Shown piece after piece: positions 37,737-47,413 of a stretch of DNA of 64,000 nucleotides. The number at the start of each line of letters is the position of its first letter. Position 1 is the stretch's first letter. The stretch is from an uncultured bacterium (GTDB taxonomy: Bacteria; Bacillota; Clostridia; Oscillospirales; Ruminococcaceae): positions 1 to 64,000 of the forward strand of contig CAJMSD010000013.1 in assembly GCA_905215965.1 (NCBI GenBank). The letters are read 5' to 3'. Below the pieces are notes generated by a model. It searched no databases. It was given only the letters and a program-made list of their open reading frames with translations, and was not told where the DNA came from. The position numbers and the translations under genes were made by a program.

Positions 37737-38174
37737 ATGAATTATATGAGTATGATTATTATCTGCCAATCCGATATTGATTTAACACGTTATGGGTTAA
37801 AGAACGCATATTCAGTTGGAATGACCAAAATAAATGAAATTGCAAAAACACTTGATTTTAAAGGCGAATTATGGTCAAATGATGTGTTTTGTTGCTTGTA
37901 TGATGAGAGCTGTAATTATTTAAATTCTTTTGATAAGAATAAAAGCTTTTCAGAAACGCCAATATTTTATTTTTTAAATGAAATATTGGAAAAATGTGAC
38001 AAAATAGCAGTTTTCTATTGTGAACCATCGACAGATATATCAACGTGGACAAGTTGCGACAGCAAGGAAATGTTTCTCATAGAGATGGAAAAAGTTTTGA
38101 GAACTGACGGCATTATAAGGACAATTATTTTTGTAAATACAAAAAAGTATGTAATGCAGCAGCATGAAAGTTAG
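37737..38174 (+). CDS. Hypothetical protein, 145 aa
   Basis: Unrecognised cytoplasmic protein, MNYMSMIIICQSDIDLTRYG at the N-terminus; the alternating strand/helix pattern (CDKIAVFYCEP, IIRTIIFVNTKKYV) suggests a small alpha/beta fold. AAAGAAAGTTAGG precedes it. AT-rich and possibly of foreign origin together with the 104-aa neighbour. A role as a partner of the neighbouring gene is only inference from spacing. Confidence 0.55.
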   Translation: MNYMSMIIICQSDIDLTRYGLKNAYSVGMTKINEIAKTLDFKGELWSNDVFCCLYDESCNYLNSFDKNKSFSETPIFYFLNEILEKCDKIAVFYCEPSTDISTWTSCDSKEMFLIEMEKVLRTDGIIRTIIFVNTKKYVMQQHES

Positions 38175-38230
38175 AGTATCATTTATGATATAATTTTATA
38201 AAATGCTGATAAGCCATAAAGGAGACTGCT

Positions 38231-38803
38231 ATGAAAACCAAAGAAACAAAAACAAAAATTATTGCATCGCTTGTCGCTGCTGCGGTAACGGCTATATGTA
38301 CATTAATAGCGTTCCTAACACCTTTGAATACGACAACCATGAAAATAGCCGGTTCGTTTGCATCAATTGTCGTAATAAGTCTGGCGGCATGGAAATTCCC
38401 AAAGCGATTTTATGTACTTGCAATGATATTTCACTTTTTTGCAGCATCGCTCGGCTCGGTAATTAATTTATACAGATACGTCGGATTTTACGATAAATTC
38501 GTTCATTATCTGAGTGGGATCGTTCTTGCGGAGGCAGGAATGATAATAATAAATTACATCTTTGAAAAGCGCAGTCTAATAAACGATACTGCCGTAAAGC
38601 TTTTGTTTTCGCTTTTCTTCTCGGCAGCCTGCGCAGGCTTCTGGGAAATATATGAGTTTACAGCAGACACGCTGATAAATGCAAATATGCAGGGCGGAAA
38701 TTTAAACACAATGGGAGATATAATTTCTGGCTCTCTTGGAGCATTAACATACAGTGCTGTCATGTATGCGTTTTACCGAAGAAAAAATAAAAAAGAATCA
38801 TAA
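38231..38803 (+). CDS. DUF2238-family membrane protein
   Basis: 190 residues with about six hydrophobic helices. The family's two signatures are visible: YDKFVHYLSGIVLAEAG and a WEIYEF...NLNTMGDIISGSLGAL block near the C-terminus. A buried acidic/His pattern in these suggests a transport or metal-related role, but the function is unknown. AAAGGAG precedes the ATG, and a terminator follows. Confidence 0.8.
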   Translation: MKTKETKTKIIASLVAAAVTAICTLIAFLTPLNTTTMKIAGSFASIVVISLAAWKFPKRFYVLAMIFHFFAASLGSVINLYRYVGFYDKFVHYLSGIVLAEAGMIIINYIFEKRSLINDTAVKLLFSLFFSAACAGFWEIYEFTADTLINANMQGGNLNTMGDIISGSLGALTYSAVMYAFYRRKNKKES

Positions 38804-38809
38804 GTATAA

Positions 38810-38838
38810 ATGAGTTTGCCCTGCAAGCTCATTTTTTA
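38810..38838 (+). terminator. Rho-independent terminator
   Basis: Stem atgagtttg (38,810-38,818) with caagctcat (38,824-38,832), followed by TTTTTT. Confidence 0.8.
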
Positions 38839-39000
38839 TTGAAAACGAATTCAACTGTTAATTATTTCTATATTTGGTATTGAATTTAAGATTATTTTAA
38901 GATAGAAAGTCTATAATCTAAATAATTCAAATTGAATATTTGGTTCGGGTGGTCATGTATTATATATTCGAATCAAAAAAATTTATAAGGAGATTTTTAT

Positions 39001-42000
39001 ATGAAGACATCTATAAGAAAGATCTTTGCAGGCATTTCGTCAGCCTGTGTACTTGCTTCAGCGCTTCCCATATCTCCGCTGTTTCAGACATCTGCGGCTT
39101 CGTCAGTATTTACAGCCGGCGATGCCGATGAAAGCGGCGATGTAACGATTGACGACGTTGTTAAAATTCTTTGCCATGTTGCTGATTCTGCCAATAATAC
39201 AATATCAGAGCAGGGACACGACAATGCGGACGTTTATCAGAGAGGTGACGGTCTCAGCGTTAACGATGCTGTTTCTGTTCAAAAATACCTTGCTCTTATA
39301 ATCGACAGTCTTCCCGAATCGTATACCGAACCTATAAGCGAGCCGTCTTATATTCACCTTAAAACCTCATATATCACGACCGAGGGAGATAACCTTGTTG
39401 TCAATGATAAAACTGTTACAATAACGGCTTCCGGCACATATTACGTTGACGGTGATATGACAGACGGTCAGATCATTGTTGATACTCCTGCCGAGGATAT
39501 AAACGATGTTGAAATTATTCTTACGGATGTTTCCATGACAAGCAGCACTGCTCCGTGTATCTATTCTACGGCAGCTTCCGGAGCTGATAAAACAAAAATC
39601 ACAGTAAACGGCGTGAATACTCTCACCGACACATCGGCAGCAGCATATACCGAAAGCGGAGTCATTTATGCAAATAATAAGCTTACTATTACGAAGAACA
39701 GCACCGGTACGCTCAATATAAACAGTTCAATGAACGCCGGAATCAACAGCGAGAAGAAAATTAATCTCAACGGCGGTATTATCAATGTCAATACGGCCGA
39801 TCTCACTACAGATGCCGTTCTTGCAGGAGATGCTGATGCGATCAAGTCCGATAAGGATATTGAAATCGAAGGCTCTGTGATCAATATTGATTCATCGGCT
39901 GACGGTATAAAATCAGATGCCGGAGTTTACATAATGAGCGGCGATGTTGGCGTTAAGGCAGGAAACGACGCTGTTCAGGCTGCAACGGAAATTTCTGTTT
40001 CAGGAGGAAACGTAGCTGCTTGCGGCGACCGCGGTTTCCGTCTGGACGTAAACGGACTGCTTAATATTACAGGCGGTACTGTTATCGCTACGGCTACAGA
40101 TTATCAGGTAAACGGCAATGAAGTTATTGATATGAGCGGTTCTACTCAGACAATGATGCTCCTTGATATGGAAGCAGAGTGGAAGAAATCAAACGCTCTG
40201 ACTATTGGAGATAAAACATACGAGCCGCTTAAAAAATACAATTACGTACTTATAAGCGATTCTTCTCTTGCAAGCAACGGTAATTACAACGTTTACATTG
40301 CAGGACAGCAGGCTTGCCACAGCACCGATGCGGACGGCAACTTTGCAAACAGCGGTATTGCAACTCAGTATTATGCCGTTAAAGTTAAGGACGGGGGAGA
40401 AGTTGTTGTCGGCGACAACGTCGTTAAGACAATTGCATTCTCGGACAGCAGCGTTTCTCTGTTAAATGCATCGGGCGTTACGGTAGATGTTAATTCTGCT
40501 GAAAATGTCAGCGTAACAGACAATACATATGTAACTATCGAAAAGGCAGGAGACTATGAGGTCAGCGGTTCATGTGCCAATGGTCAGGTAAAGGTTTCTA
40601 CAGATGATACACTTGAAGCTGCGGCTTATGTAACGCTCTCTCTTAACGGACTTACGCTCTCAAACAGCAATGTTGCTCCTATTTATGTTGAAAATGTAGG
40701 CGATGAGTGTGCAATATCCGCTAAAAACGGAACAGTAAGCACAATTTCGGACGGAACTTCTCATACAGATACATATGTAAACAGCGATAATGAAACTATC
40801 ACGATCAACAGCGCTATATTTGCAAGAGACGACCTCAAGCTCAAGGGCAACGGAACTCTTATTGTAAACGGAAATACTGAGGACGGTATCGTCTGCAAGA
40901 ACGACCTTAAGATCTGGAACGGAACAATAAATGTAACTGCCGTTGATGACGGAATCAGAGGCAACAGCTCCGTAAGGATAGGCGATCCGGCTGACGTTGA
41001 CTTCTCAGCGCTCAATGTAACAGTCAAAACTACTGCAAGCGGCGACGGAATCAAGTCAAACAGCACCGAGACAGGAAAAGGATATGTTACAATCAGCGGA
41101 GGAACCGTAAATATTGATTCGTATGCTGACGGAATTCAGGCTGAACAGGAATTTACCATGGACGGCGGAGATCTTACTATCCATACATATCAAGGCTCTG
41201 AATATACAGGTTCGGGAAGCAGCGGCGGTTCAACAGGCGGTTGGGGCGGCCCGGGAATGGGCGACGGCAACAGCAATAAGGTCGATATAAGTGCTAAGGG
41301 AATTAAGGCTGTTGGTCTCTATGACGCGGCAGGAACAACATATCAGAGCGGTGGAAACCTCAATATCAACGGCGGTACAATCAATATTGATTCATCTGAT
41401 GACTGTCTGCACAGTGCCGGAAATCTGAACCTTTTCGGTGGAAATCTGACACTTGCTTCAGCAGACGACGGATGTCATTCAGATTCAACGCTTACTATCG
41501 GAAACGGAAGCGCAGATACATTTGATGATATAAAGATTTATATTTCTAAGTGCTACGAGGGTATTGAAGGTATGAATATTACGCAGAACAGCGGTTCTGT
41601 TATCGTAAATTCGACCGACGACGGTTATAACGCAGCAGGCGGTGCGGACGGTTCAGGCAATACTTCTGTCGGTCCTTGGGGACAAGGCGGAATGGGAGGT
41701 TCGTCAGGTAATTATTCTCTTAATTTAAACGGCGGTTTAGCTCTCGTAAATGCAACAGACGGCGATCATGACGGCTTTGATTCAAACGGCAGTCTTACAA
41801 TTTCCGGCGGTTACGCAATTTCTAACGGAAACGAACCCTTTGACTCCGACGGCAATAAATCATATACCGGCGGTGTGTATGTAATCAATAAAGGCTCAGG
41901 CGGCATGGGAGGAATGGGCGGAAGCGAGCTTCCGTCAACCGTAACAGCTTCCGCATCAATAAGCGCAGGAACAAGAATAACTCTTGCAAACGGTAATGAT

Positions 42001-42174
42001 GTAATCGTTTCATTTATTGCAAATAAGGCAGTAACAAATCTCACAGCAGGTTGCAATTCCTATTCATCTGCTAAGTTCTACACAGGCGGAACTGTAAACG
42101 GTGAAGCAACGATAGAAGGCGGAACACAGGCAATTTACACAAGCGGTACGCTTTCAAACGGTTCATCTCTTTGA
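39001..42174 (+). CDS. Secreted dockerin protein with two Cthe_2159-type beta-helix carbohydrate-binding domains
   Basis: 1057 residues. Signal peptide (1-33, ending SAA), then an N-terminal dockerin-like pair of calcium loops (AGDADESGDVTIDDVVKILC, then NADVYQRGDGLSVNDAVSVQ; about 36-105). Two parallel beta-helix domains follow (about 115-430 and 500-1040), rich in repeats such as GGTINIDSSDDCLHSAG and DGIKS; Cthe_2159 domains of this type bind acidic pectic polymers and calcium. A glycine-rich linker (GSSGGSTGGWGGPGMG) interrupts the second. No catalytic domain. Likely carries cellulosome or scaffold to pectin. RBS AAGGAG before ATG. Dockerins are usually C-terminal, so the N-terminal placement is unusual. 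Confidence 0.85.
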   Translation: MKTSIRKIFAGISSACVLASALPISPLFQTSAASSVFTAGDADESGDVTIDDVVKILCHVADSANNTISEQGHDNADVYQRGDGLSVNDAVSVQKYLALIIDSLPESYTEPISEPSYIHLKTSYITTEGDNLVVNDKTVTITASGTYYVDGDMTDGQIIVDTPAEDINDVEIILTDVSMTSSTAPCIYSTAASGADKTKITVNGVNTLTDTSAAAYTESGVIYANNKLTITKNSTGTLNINSSMNAGINSEKKINLNGGIINVNTADLTTDAVLAGDADAIKSDKDIEIEGSVINIDSSADGIKSDAGVYIMSGDVGVKAGNDAVQAATEISVSGGNVAACGDRGFRLDVNGLLNITGGTVIATATDYQVNGNEVIDMSGSTQTMMLLDMEAEWKKSNALTIGDKTYEPLKKYNYVLISDSSLASNGNYNVYIAGQQACHSTDADGNFANSGIATQYYAVKVKDGGEVVVGDNVVKTIAFSDSSVSLLNASGVTVDVNSAENVSVTDNTYVTIEKAGDYEVSGSCANGQVKVSTDDTLEAAAYVTLSLNGLTLSNSNVAPIYVENVGDECAISAKNGTVSTISDGTSHTDTYVNSDNETITINSAIFARDDLKLKGNGTLIVNGNTEDGIVCKNDLKIWNGTINVTAVDDGIRGNSSVRIGDPADVDFSALNVTVKTTASGDGIKSNSTETGKGYVTISGGTVNIDSYADGIQAEQEFTMDGGDLTIHTYQGSEYTGSGSSGGSTGGWGGPGMGDGNSNKVDISAKGIKAVGLYDAAGTTYQSGGNLNINGGTINIDSSDDCLHSAGNLNLFGGNLTLASADDGCHSDSTLTIGNGSADTFDDIKIYISKCYEGIEGMNITQNSGSVIVNSTDDGYNAAGGADGSGNTSVGPWGQGGMGGSSGNYSLNLNGGLALVNATDGDHDGFDSNGSLTISGGYAISNGNEPFDSDGNKSYTGGVYVINKGSGGMGGMGGSELPSTVTASASISAGTRITLANGNDVIVSFIANKAVTNLTAGCNSYSSAKFYTGGTVNGEATIEGGTQAIYTSGTLSNGSSL

Positions 42175-42208
42175 TCGTCCTCAAAAGAACTAAGTTTTCC
42201 TAAATAAT

Positions 42209-42252
42209 AAAGAAAAGCTTCTCGGAGTATTTCTGAGAAGCTTTTCTTTGCA
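42209..42252 (+). terminator. Terminator after the beta-helix protein gene
   Basis: Perfect arms aaagaaaagcttctc (42,209-42,223) and gagaagcttttcttt (42,235-42,249). Confidence 0.85.
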
Positions 42253-42259
42253 ATAAAAT

Positions 42260-42295
42260 ACAGCCGATAATTGCAGAATTTAAAGTACCGGCTGT
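42260..42295 (-). terminator. Terminator of the V-type ATPase operon
   Basis: Arms ACAGCCG (minus, 42,289-42,295) and CGGCTGT (42,260-42,266), followed on the minus strand by ATTTTATT. Confidence 0.55.
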
Positions 42296-42304
42296 GCATT
42301 ATTT

Positions 42305-42955
42305 TTATGAATAATTATGTGATCTTTTAAGAACCATGTCCTTGACTTTAAGCAGACTTGTTGTGGTGCTCCGTTCATTTTCGGACAGCTTCATCGTAAT
42401 AAATTTGATAGTGTCTTCGTAATCGGGAATCATGATATGTTCGAGCGCATTTACGCGGCGTCTGGTCTTTTCAATTTCATCAGCCATAAGCTGACAAGAT
42501 TTTTCAATTTCCGCAAGTCTTATCATCTTAGGAAAAATATCTGCAAGCGAAGCGACGGCATCGTCAAGATCGGAAGATGTAAAAGCTGTTCCGTATGAGT
42601 AAATATCGCTCGCATTATCGGTTTTAAACTTTGTATCAAAAACGGGAATTTTTACGCTCATTACATTTTTTTCGGATATATCCAGCTCCAATTCCTGTTT
42701 TGGTATCATAAGCGCAGTTTCAAGCTGCTGGGACTGCATGACAGAACCAGCGACAGCCATATGAGCGTTGGCTTGGTGTATTGCTTCCTCAACCTCGCTG
42801 CGAAGCTGACGATTTTCGCGTACCAGATCCATGAACTGACGCATAAGCTCGTCGCGCTTATCTTTTAAAAGCTTGTGACCGCGTCGGGCAGAAGCAAGCT
42901 TTGCCTTAAGTTTACTCAGCTCCATACGAGTAGGATTGACATTCAGTCTTGCCAA
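42305..42955 (-). CDS. atpD: V/A-type ATPase subunit D
   Basis: 216 residues. Central rotor shaft. The N-terminus ARLNVNPTRMELSKLKAKLA is the family signature, and the rest is long coiled-coil helices with RRRVNALEHIMIP near the C-terminus. Last gene of the operon. Confidence 0.95.
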   Translation of the reverse strand: MARLNVNPTRMELSKLKAKLASARRGHKLLKDKRDELMRQFMDLVRENRQLRSEVEEAIHQANAHMAVAGSVMQSQQLETALMIPKQELELDISEKNVMSVKIPVFDTKFKTDNASDIYSYGTAFTSSDLDDAVASLADIFPKMIRLAEIEKSCQLMADEIEKTRRRVNALEHIMIPDYEDTIKFITMKLSENERSTTTSLLKVKDMVLKRSHNYS

Positions 42956-42968
42956 ATAAAATCACCCC

Positions 42969-44345
42969 TCAGTCAAGATCAACATAGTATTTGTTGAGAT
43001 ATTCCTCTCTGATACGGCGCAATTCGCTTCTTGGAAGAATTTTCAGAAGCTGCCAGCCGACCGAGAGAGTTTCTTCGATACTGCGGTTATTTTCAAAGCC
43101 CTGAGATACGTATTTTTTCTCGAATTCGTCAGCGAACTCCGCGTAAAGCTTATCAATTGGAGTAAGCGCGGCTTCACCCAGAACGACCATAAGCTCTTTA
43201 GCGTCTTTTCCGCGGGCATAAGCTGAAAACAGCTGATTCATTGTATCGGAGTGGTCGGCGCGTGTTTTGCCATCGCCGATACCCTTATCTTTAAGTCTTG
43301 AAAGTGACGGCAAAACGTCTATCGGAGGATTGATTCCTTTTCTGAAAAGCTCACGTGAAAGAATTATCTGTCCCTCTGTAATGTATCCTGTAAGGTCGGG
43401 AATAGGATGTGTTTTATCGTCCTCTGGCATAGTTAGAATCGGAATCATAGTAATACTTCCGTCCTTGCCCTCCTGACGTCCTGCACGTTCATAGATCGTA
43501 GCAAGATCCGTGTACATATATCCGGGATATCCTCGTCTGCCGGGAACCTCTTTACGTGCCGCTGAAACCTCACGCAGCGCGTCGGCATAGTTAGTAATGT
43601 CGGTCAGGATTACAAGAACGTGCATATTTTTTTCAAATGCGAGATATTCGGCGGCAGTAAGCGCCATTTTCGGCGTAGAAAGACGTTCAATAGCCGAATC
43701 GTTAGCAAGGTTGATAAAAAGTACGGTTCTGTCTAAAGCTCCTGTACTTCTGAAGCTGTTGATAAAATATTCGGATTCTTCAAAAGTAATACCCATTGCG
43801 GCGAATACGACAGCAAACTGCTCGTTTTTGCCGAGAACCTTTGCCTGACGCGCGATCTGAGCGGCAAGCTGAGCGTGAGGCAGACCGCTTGCAGAAAATA
43901 TAGGGAGCTTCTGTCCTCTTACAAGGGTATTCAGACCGTCAATGGCGGAGATACCAGTTTGTATAAATTCCTGCGGATATTTTCTTGCAACAGGATTCAT
44001 TGGCAGACCGTTTACATCCATACGCATATCCGGTATAATTTCAGGACCGTCATCGATAGGACGGCCGAGACCGTCAAAAACTCTGCCAAGCATATCCTCG
44101 GAAACTCCAAGCTCCATCTGACGTCCGGAAAAAACTACACTGCTGTCCTGAAGATTAATGCCTGCGGCATTTTCAAAAAGCTGAACAAGAGCGTTTGTGC
44201 CGTCGATCTCAAGTACGCGGCAGCGGCGCTTTTCACCGTTGGAAAGGCGAATTTCGGCAAGCTCGTTATATTTTACGTTTTCAACGTCTCTGACAAGAAG
44301 CAGTGGACCTGCCGCTTCTTCAATAGTTCTGTATTCTCGTGGCAT
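42969..44345 (-). CDS. atpB: V/A-type ATPase catalytic-head subunit B
   Basis: 458 residues. Non-catalytic nucleotide-fold subunit alternating with A in the head. PIFSASGLPHAQLAAQIARQ replaces the Walker A of catalytic subunits, and the PGRRGYPGYMYTDLATIYER segment and ITNYADALREVSAARKE match the family. Overlaps atpA stop/start (ATG at 44,345). Confidence 0.96.
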   Translation of the reverse strand: MPREYRTIEEAAGPLLLVRDVENVKYNELAEIRLSNGEKRRCRVLEIDGTNALVQLFENAAGINLQDSSVVFSGRQMELGVSEDMLGRVFDGLGRPIDDGPEIIPDMRMDVNGLPMNPVARKYPQEFIQTGISAIDGLNTLVRGQKLPIFSASGLPHAQLAAQIARQAKVLGKNEQFAVVFAAMGITFEESEYFINSFRSTGALDRTVLFINLANDSAIERLSTPKMALTAAEYLAFEKNMHVLVILTDITNYADALREVSAARKEVPGRRGYPGYMYTDLATIYERAGRQEGKDGSITMIPILTMPEDDKTHPIPDLTGYITEGQIILSRELFRKGINPPIDVLPSLSRLKDKGIGDGKTRADHSDTMNQLFSAYARGKDAKELMVVLGEAALTPIDKLYAEFADEFEKKYVSQGFENNRSIEETLSVGWQLLKILPRSELRRIREEYLNKYYVDLD

Positions 44346-46114
44346 TACTTTTCCTCCTTATTCAGTATGTCGTTGATCTCAGCGGAAATTTCAGTGCAGA
44401 TATCAGCAAAGTCTTTATCTGTTTCGTCTTCGGGAACATACTTGAATCGTCCGATTTTTTCTCTTACGGGAAGCTCGGTCAGCGCTTCGATGTCCGCACC
44501 ACTTTTGACGGCGTCAAAAGCTTCGTCGTTAAAACCAAGGATCAGCTTGATCATATAAAGCTGTTTTTTAAGGCTTGTATATGTGTCGATCTCATGGAAT
44601 GCAAGCTGATGCAGAAAATCCTCGCGGATAGAGCGAGCAGTCTCCATTTTAAGGCGATCTCCTGCCGAAAGCGCGTCCATACCGATCAGCTTGACTATTT
44701 CTTTAAGTTCTGCCTCGTCATTAAGGATAGACATTAATCTGCCTCTGAGCTCCATCCAGTCCGAGGAAACATTGTTGTTATACCAGTCCGCAAGAGAATC
44801 CGCATAAAGCGAATAGCTTGTAAGCCAGTTTATGGCAGGGAAGTGACGTTGATAAGCAAGGTTGGAATCGAGACCCCAGAAAACCTTGACAATACGCAAA
44901 GTTGCCTGAGAAACAGGTTCAGAGATATCGCCTCCGGGAGGTGATACTGCGCCTATGACCGAAAGTGTACCCTCTCTGCCCTCTGTTCCGGTGGAAATGA
45001 CTCTGCCTGCACGTTCATAGAACTGTGCAAGACGGCTTCCGAGGTATGCTGGATAGCCCTCGTCACCGGGCATTTCTTCAAGACGTCCGGACATTTCACG
45101 CAGAGCCTCTGCCCATCGGGAGGTCGAATCAGCCATCAATGCAACTGAATATCCCATATCCCTGAAATACTCTGCAATTGTGATACCCGTATATACAGAT
45201 GCTTCACGTGCCGCAACAGGCATATCCGAAGTATTTGCGATAAGAACAGTACGTTCCATAAGCGATTTCTGAGTGTGCGGATCAATAAGCTCGGGAAATT
45301 CGTTAAGAACGTCGGTCATTTCGTTTCCGCGCTCGCCGCAGCCTATATAAACGATGATATCAGCTTCTGCCCATTTTGCGAGCTGATGCTGAGTTACGGT
45401 CTTTCCACTTCCGAACGGACCTGGAATAGCTGCAACGCCTCCCTTGGCTATAGGGAAAAGACAGTCAACAACACGCTGTCCCGTAATAAGCGGCATATTC
45501 GGAGAGAGCTTCTTTGAATAAGGTCTGCCGCGTCTTACAGGCCATTTCTGCATAAGAGAAAGTTCACGGTCGCCGTTTTCCGTTTCAAGAATGCACACGG
45601 TATCGGTCACATGAAATTCTCCTGATCTTATTTCTTTGACCGTGCCGTTTATGCCGTTTGGAACCATGATCTTATGAAGAACTATATCTGTTTCGGGAAC
45701 AGTTCCGATAACATCTCCGCCTTTAAGAACATCGCCTTTTTTGACGGAAGGAGTAAACTTCCACATCAATTCACGTTTGAGGGACGGCACTTCGATACCT
45801 CTTTTAAGATTATTGCCTGAAACACGGCGAATATCATCAAGCGGACGCTGGATACCGTCATAAATACTGCCGATAAGTCCCGGACCGAGTTCAACGCTCA
45901 TAGGTTCGCCGACGGATTCAACAGTCTCACCGGTACCGAGTCCGGAAGTTTCCTCGTAAACCTGTACAGACGCACGATCGCCGTGCATTTCTATAATTTC
46001 GCCGATAAGACGCTGTTTGCTTACGCGCACAACATCGAACATATTAGCGTCACGCATACCTTCGGCGATAACCAGCGGACCTGAAATTTTAACAATAGTA
46101 CCAATACTGCTCAT
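44345..46114 (-). CDS. atpA: V/A-type ATPase catalytic subunit A
   Basis: 589 residues. Hydrolyses or makes ATP. Walker A GPFGSGKTVTQHQLAK is intact, followed by IVYIGCGERGNEM and the catalytic-site SVALMADSTSRWAEALRE; the bulge domain typical of V/A-type A subunits is present (about 115-190). Length is normal. Precedes atpB with a 1-bp overlap. Confidence 0.97.
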   Translation of the reverse strand: MSSIGTIVKISGPLVIAEGMRDANMFDVVRVSKQRLIGEIIEMHGDRASVQVYEETSGLGTGETVESVGEPMSVELGPGLIGSIYDGIQRPLDDIRRVSGNNLKRGIEVPSLKRELMWKFTPSVKKGDVLKGGDVIGTVPETDIVLHKIMVPNGINGTVKEIRSGEFHVTDTVCILETENGDRELSLMQKWPVRRGRPYSKKLSPNMPLITGQRVVDCLFPIAKGGVAAIPGPFGSGKTVTQHQLAKWAEADIIVYIGCGERGNEMTDVLNEFPELIDPHTQKSLMERTVLIANTSDMPVAAREASVYTGITIAEYFRDMGYSVALMADSTSRWAEALREMSGRLEEMPGDEGYPAYLGSRLAQFYERAGRVISTGTEGREGTLSVIGAVSPPGGDISEPVSQATLRIVKVFWGLDSNLAYQRHFPAINWLTSYSLYADSLADWYNNNVSSDWMELRGRLMSILNDEAELKEIVKLIGMDALSAGDRLKMETARSIREDFLHQLAFHEIDTYTSLKKQLYMIKLILGFNDEAFDAVKSGADIEALTELPVREKIGRFKYVPEDETDKDFADICTEISAEINDILNKEEK

Positions 46115-46126
46115 TATGATAATACC

Positions 46127-46444
46127 TCATTCCTGATTTAAAATATCTGAGCCGACTGCTTTTTCGACAGACTCGTGAAGATAGCGCATACCGTCGCCCG
46201 TATTGCCCGTAATTCCGGGGATAAGGATAATAGCAGGAAGCTTTTCGTTTCTGTATTTATTTATAGTATCACGTACATCTGACGCAGCAGCCTCAGTGAT
46301 ATAAATGACTGCAAAATTATTTCTGGCAAGCCTGTCTATAAGCTTAGCGGTATTTTCGGGATTATCGGCTGTAAAAACGGCAAGTCCGAGAGCCGCAAAG
46401 CCGGATACGCTTGCCCTGTCTCCTATAACGGCTGCTTTATACAT
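46127..46444 (-). CDS. atpF: V/A-type ATPase subunit F
   Basis: 105 residues from ATG 46,444 (MYKAAVIGDRASVSGFAALG), the family start; the open frame upstream lies inside the C-subunit gene. A small Rossmann-like rotor protein (NFAVIYITEAAASDV). Overlaps the upstream gene by 8 bp. Confidence 0.92.
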   Translation of the reverse strand: MYKAAVIGDRASVSGFAALGLAVFTADNPENTAKLIDRLARNNFAVIYITEAAASDVRDTINKYRNEKLPAIILIPGITGNTGDGMRYLHESVEKAVGSDILNQE

Positions 46445-47405
46445 ACAGCATACGCATCCTTTCCGTGATAATATCGTTTGAAACTCCGCATTTTTTGCAG
46501 ACAAGGATTATTCTAACATTTTTTAGTTCGGCTTCCTTAGCTATGAAATAAGCCGCAAGAGGTTCGACTCCGAAAGCTTGCATACGTGCGTCGCCGGCAA
46601 GATTCATGACAAGATCGTCGCAGTATTTTTCAAATGCTGCCGTAGATTCTCTCAGCATTTCGGAAGCTTCGCTGTACTGGGTAGTTTCAAGCCAGCTGAC
46701 AAAGCTTTCAGTTCCTCTTAGGGCCGCCGATATAAGCTGCTCTTTGTCAAGCTCTCCGCCGCATACGGCAGTTTCGAGAAATTGACGTGATTTTGCCATT
46801 TTACTGCATCTGTATGCAGTCTTGATATCGGCGCAGTCGGTTATTACTGCTGAATATTTCAAAAGGAAATCTCCGCCGTATTTTGCCGAATCATTTTGCA
46901 TGGCTTTAAGAGCGGCAGCGTCAATTACGGCATCTGAGATCTGTCCGTCCATAGTACGCGTGAGAATATCATACGCTTCGGCGGCTGCCGAGCTCATATA
47001 ATCGGGCAGTCTGTCATAATTCTTTTTGGAAATTATCTCGGGAAGCGACTCGAGATCTAAATTTGTCGGTCTGACAAAGCATCTCCGCGGTTCTGTGTTT
47101 GTAACAAAAGATTTTATAGCTGCTTTCAGATTATGAAAATCATTTCTGTAAAGAAGAACGGCGAGAGACTTGCTTCCCGTTGCAAATTCCATAATATAGT
47201 TCCAAACGTCGTCAAGTTCGCTTTCAAGAGAGCTCAGAAGATCGTCCGAATCGCCCTGCACATTTTTTCCTGCTGAAATAAGTATTCCCGCAATTTCCGA
47301 AACGTTTCGAGCCGCTATCATTCGGTCTATGTCGCTTTTAGAGAGCAGAGTACCCTCGAGCGCTCTTACGGCAGCTACCGCGCTTGCAAATTCTGTAGTG
47401 CTCAT
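46437..47405 (-). CDS. atpC: V/A-type ATPase subunit C
   Basis: 322 residues. Links the rotor ring to the central stalk. Helical funnel protein; FASAVAAVRALEGTLLSKSD at the N-terminus and ELKNVRIILVCKKCGVS near the C-terminus match the V-type C (AC39-like) family. Confidence 0.93.
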   Translation of the reverse strand: MSTTEFASAVAAVRALEGTLLSKSDIDRMIAARNVSEIAGILISAGKNVQGDSDDLLSSLESELDDVWNYIMEFATGSKSLAVLLYRNDFHNLKAAIKSFVTNTEPRRCFVRPTNLDLESLPEIISKKNYDRLPDYMSSAAAEAYDILTRTMDGQISDAVIDAAALKAMQNDSAKYGGDFLLKYSAVITDCADIKTAYRCSKMAKSRQFLETAVCGGELDKEQLISAALRGTESFVSWLETTQYSEASEMLRESTAAFEKYCDDLVMNLAGDARMQAFGVEPLAAYFIAKEAELKNVRIILVCKKCGVSNDIITERMRMLYV

Positions 47406-47413
47406 AATTCACC

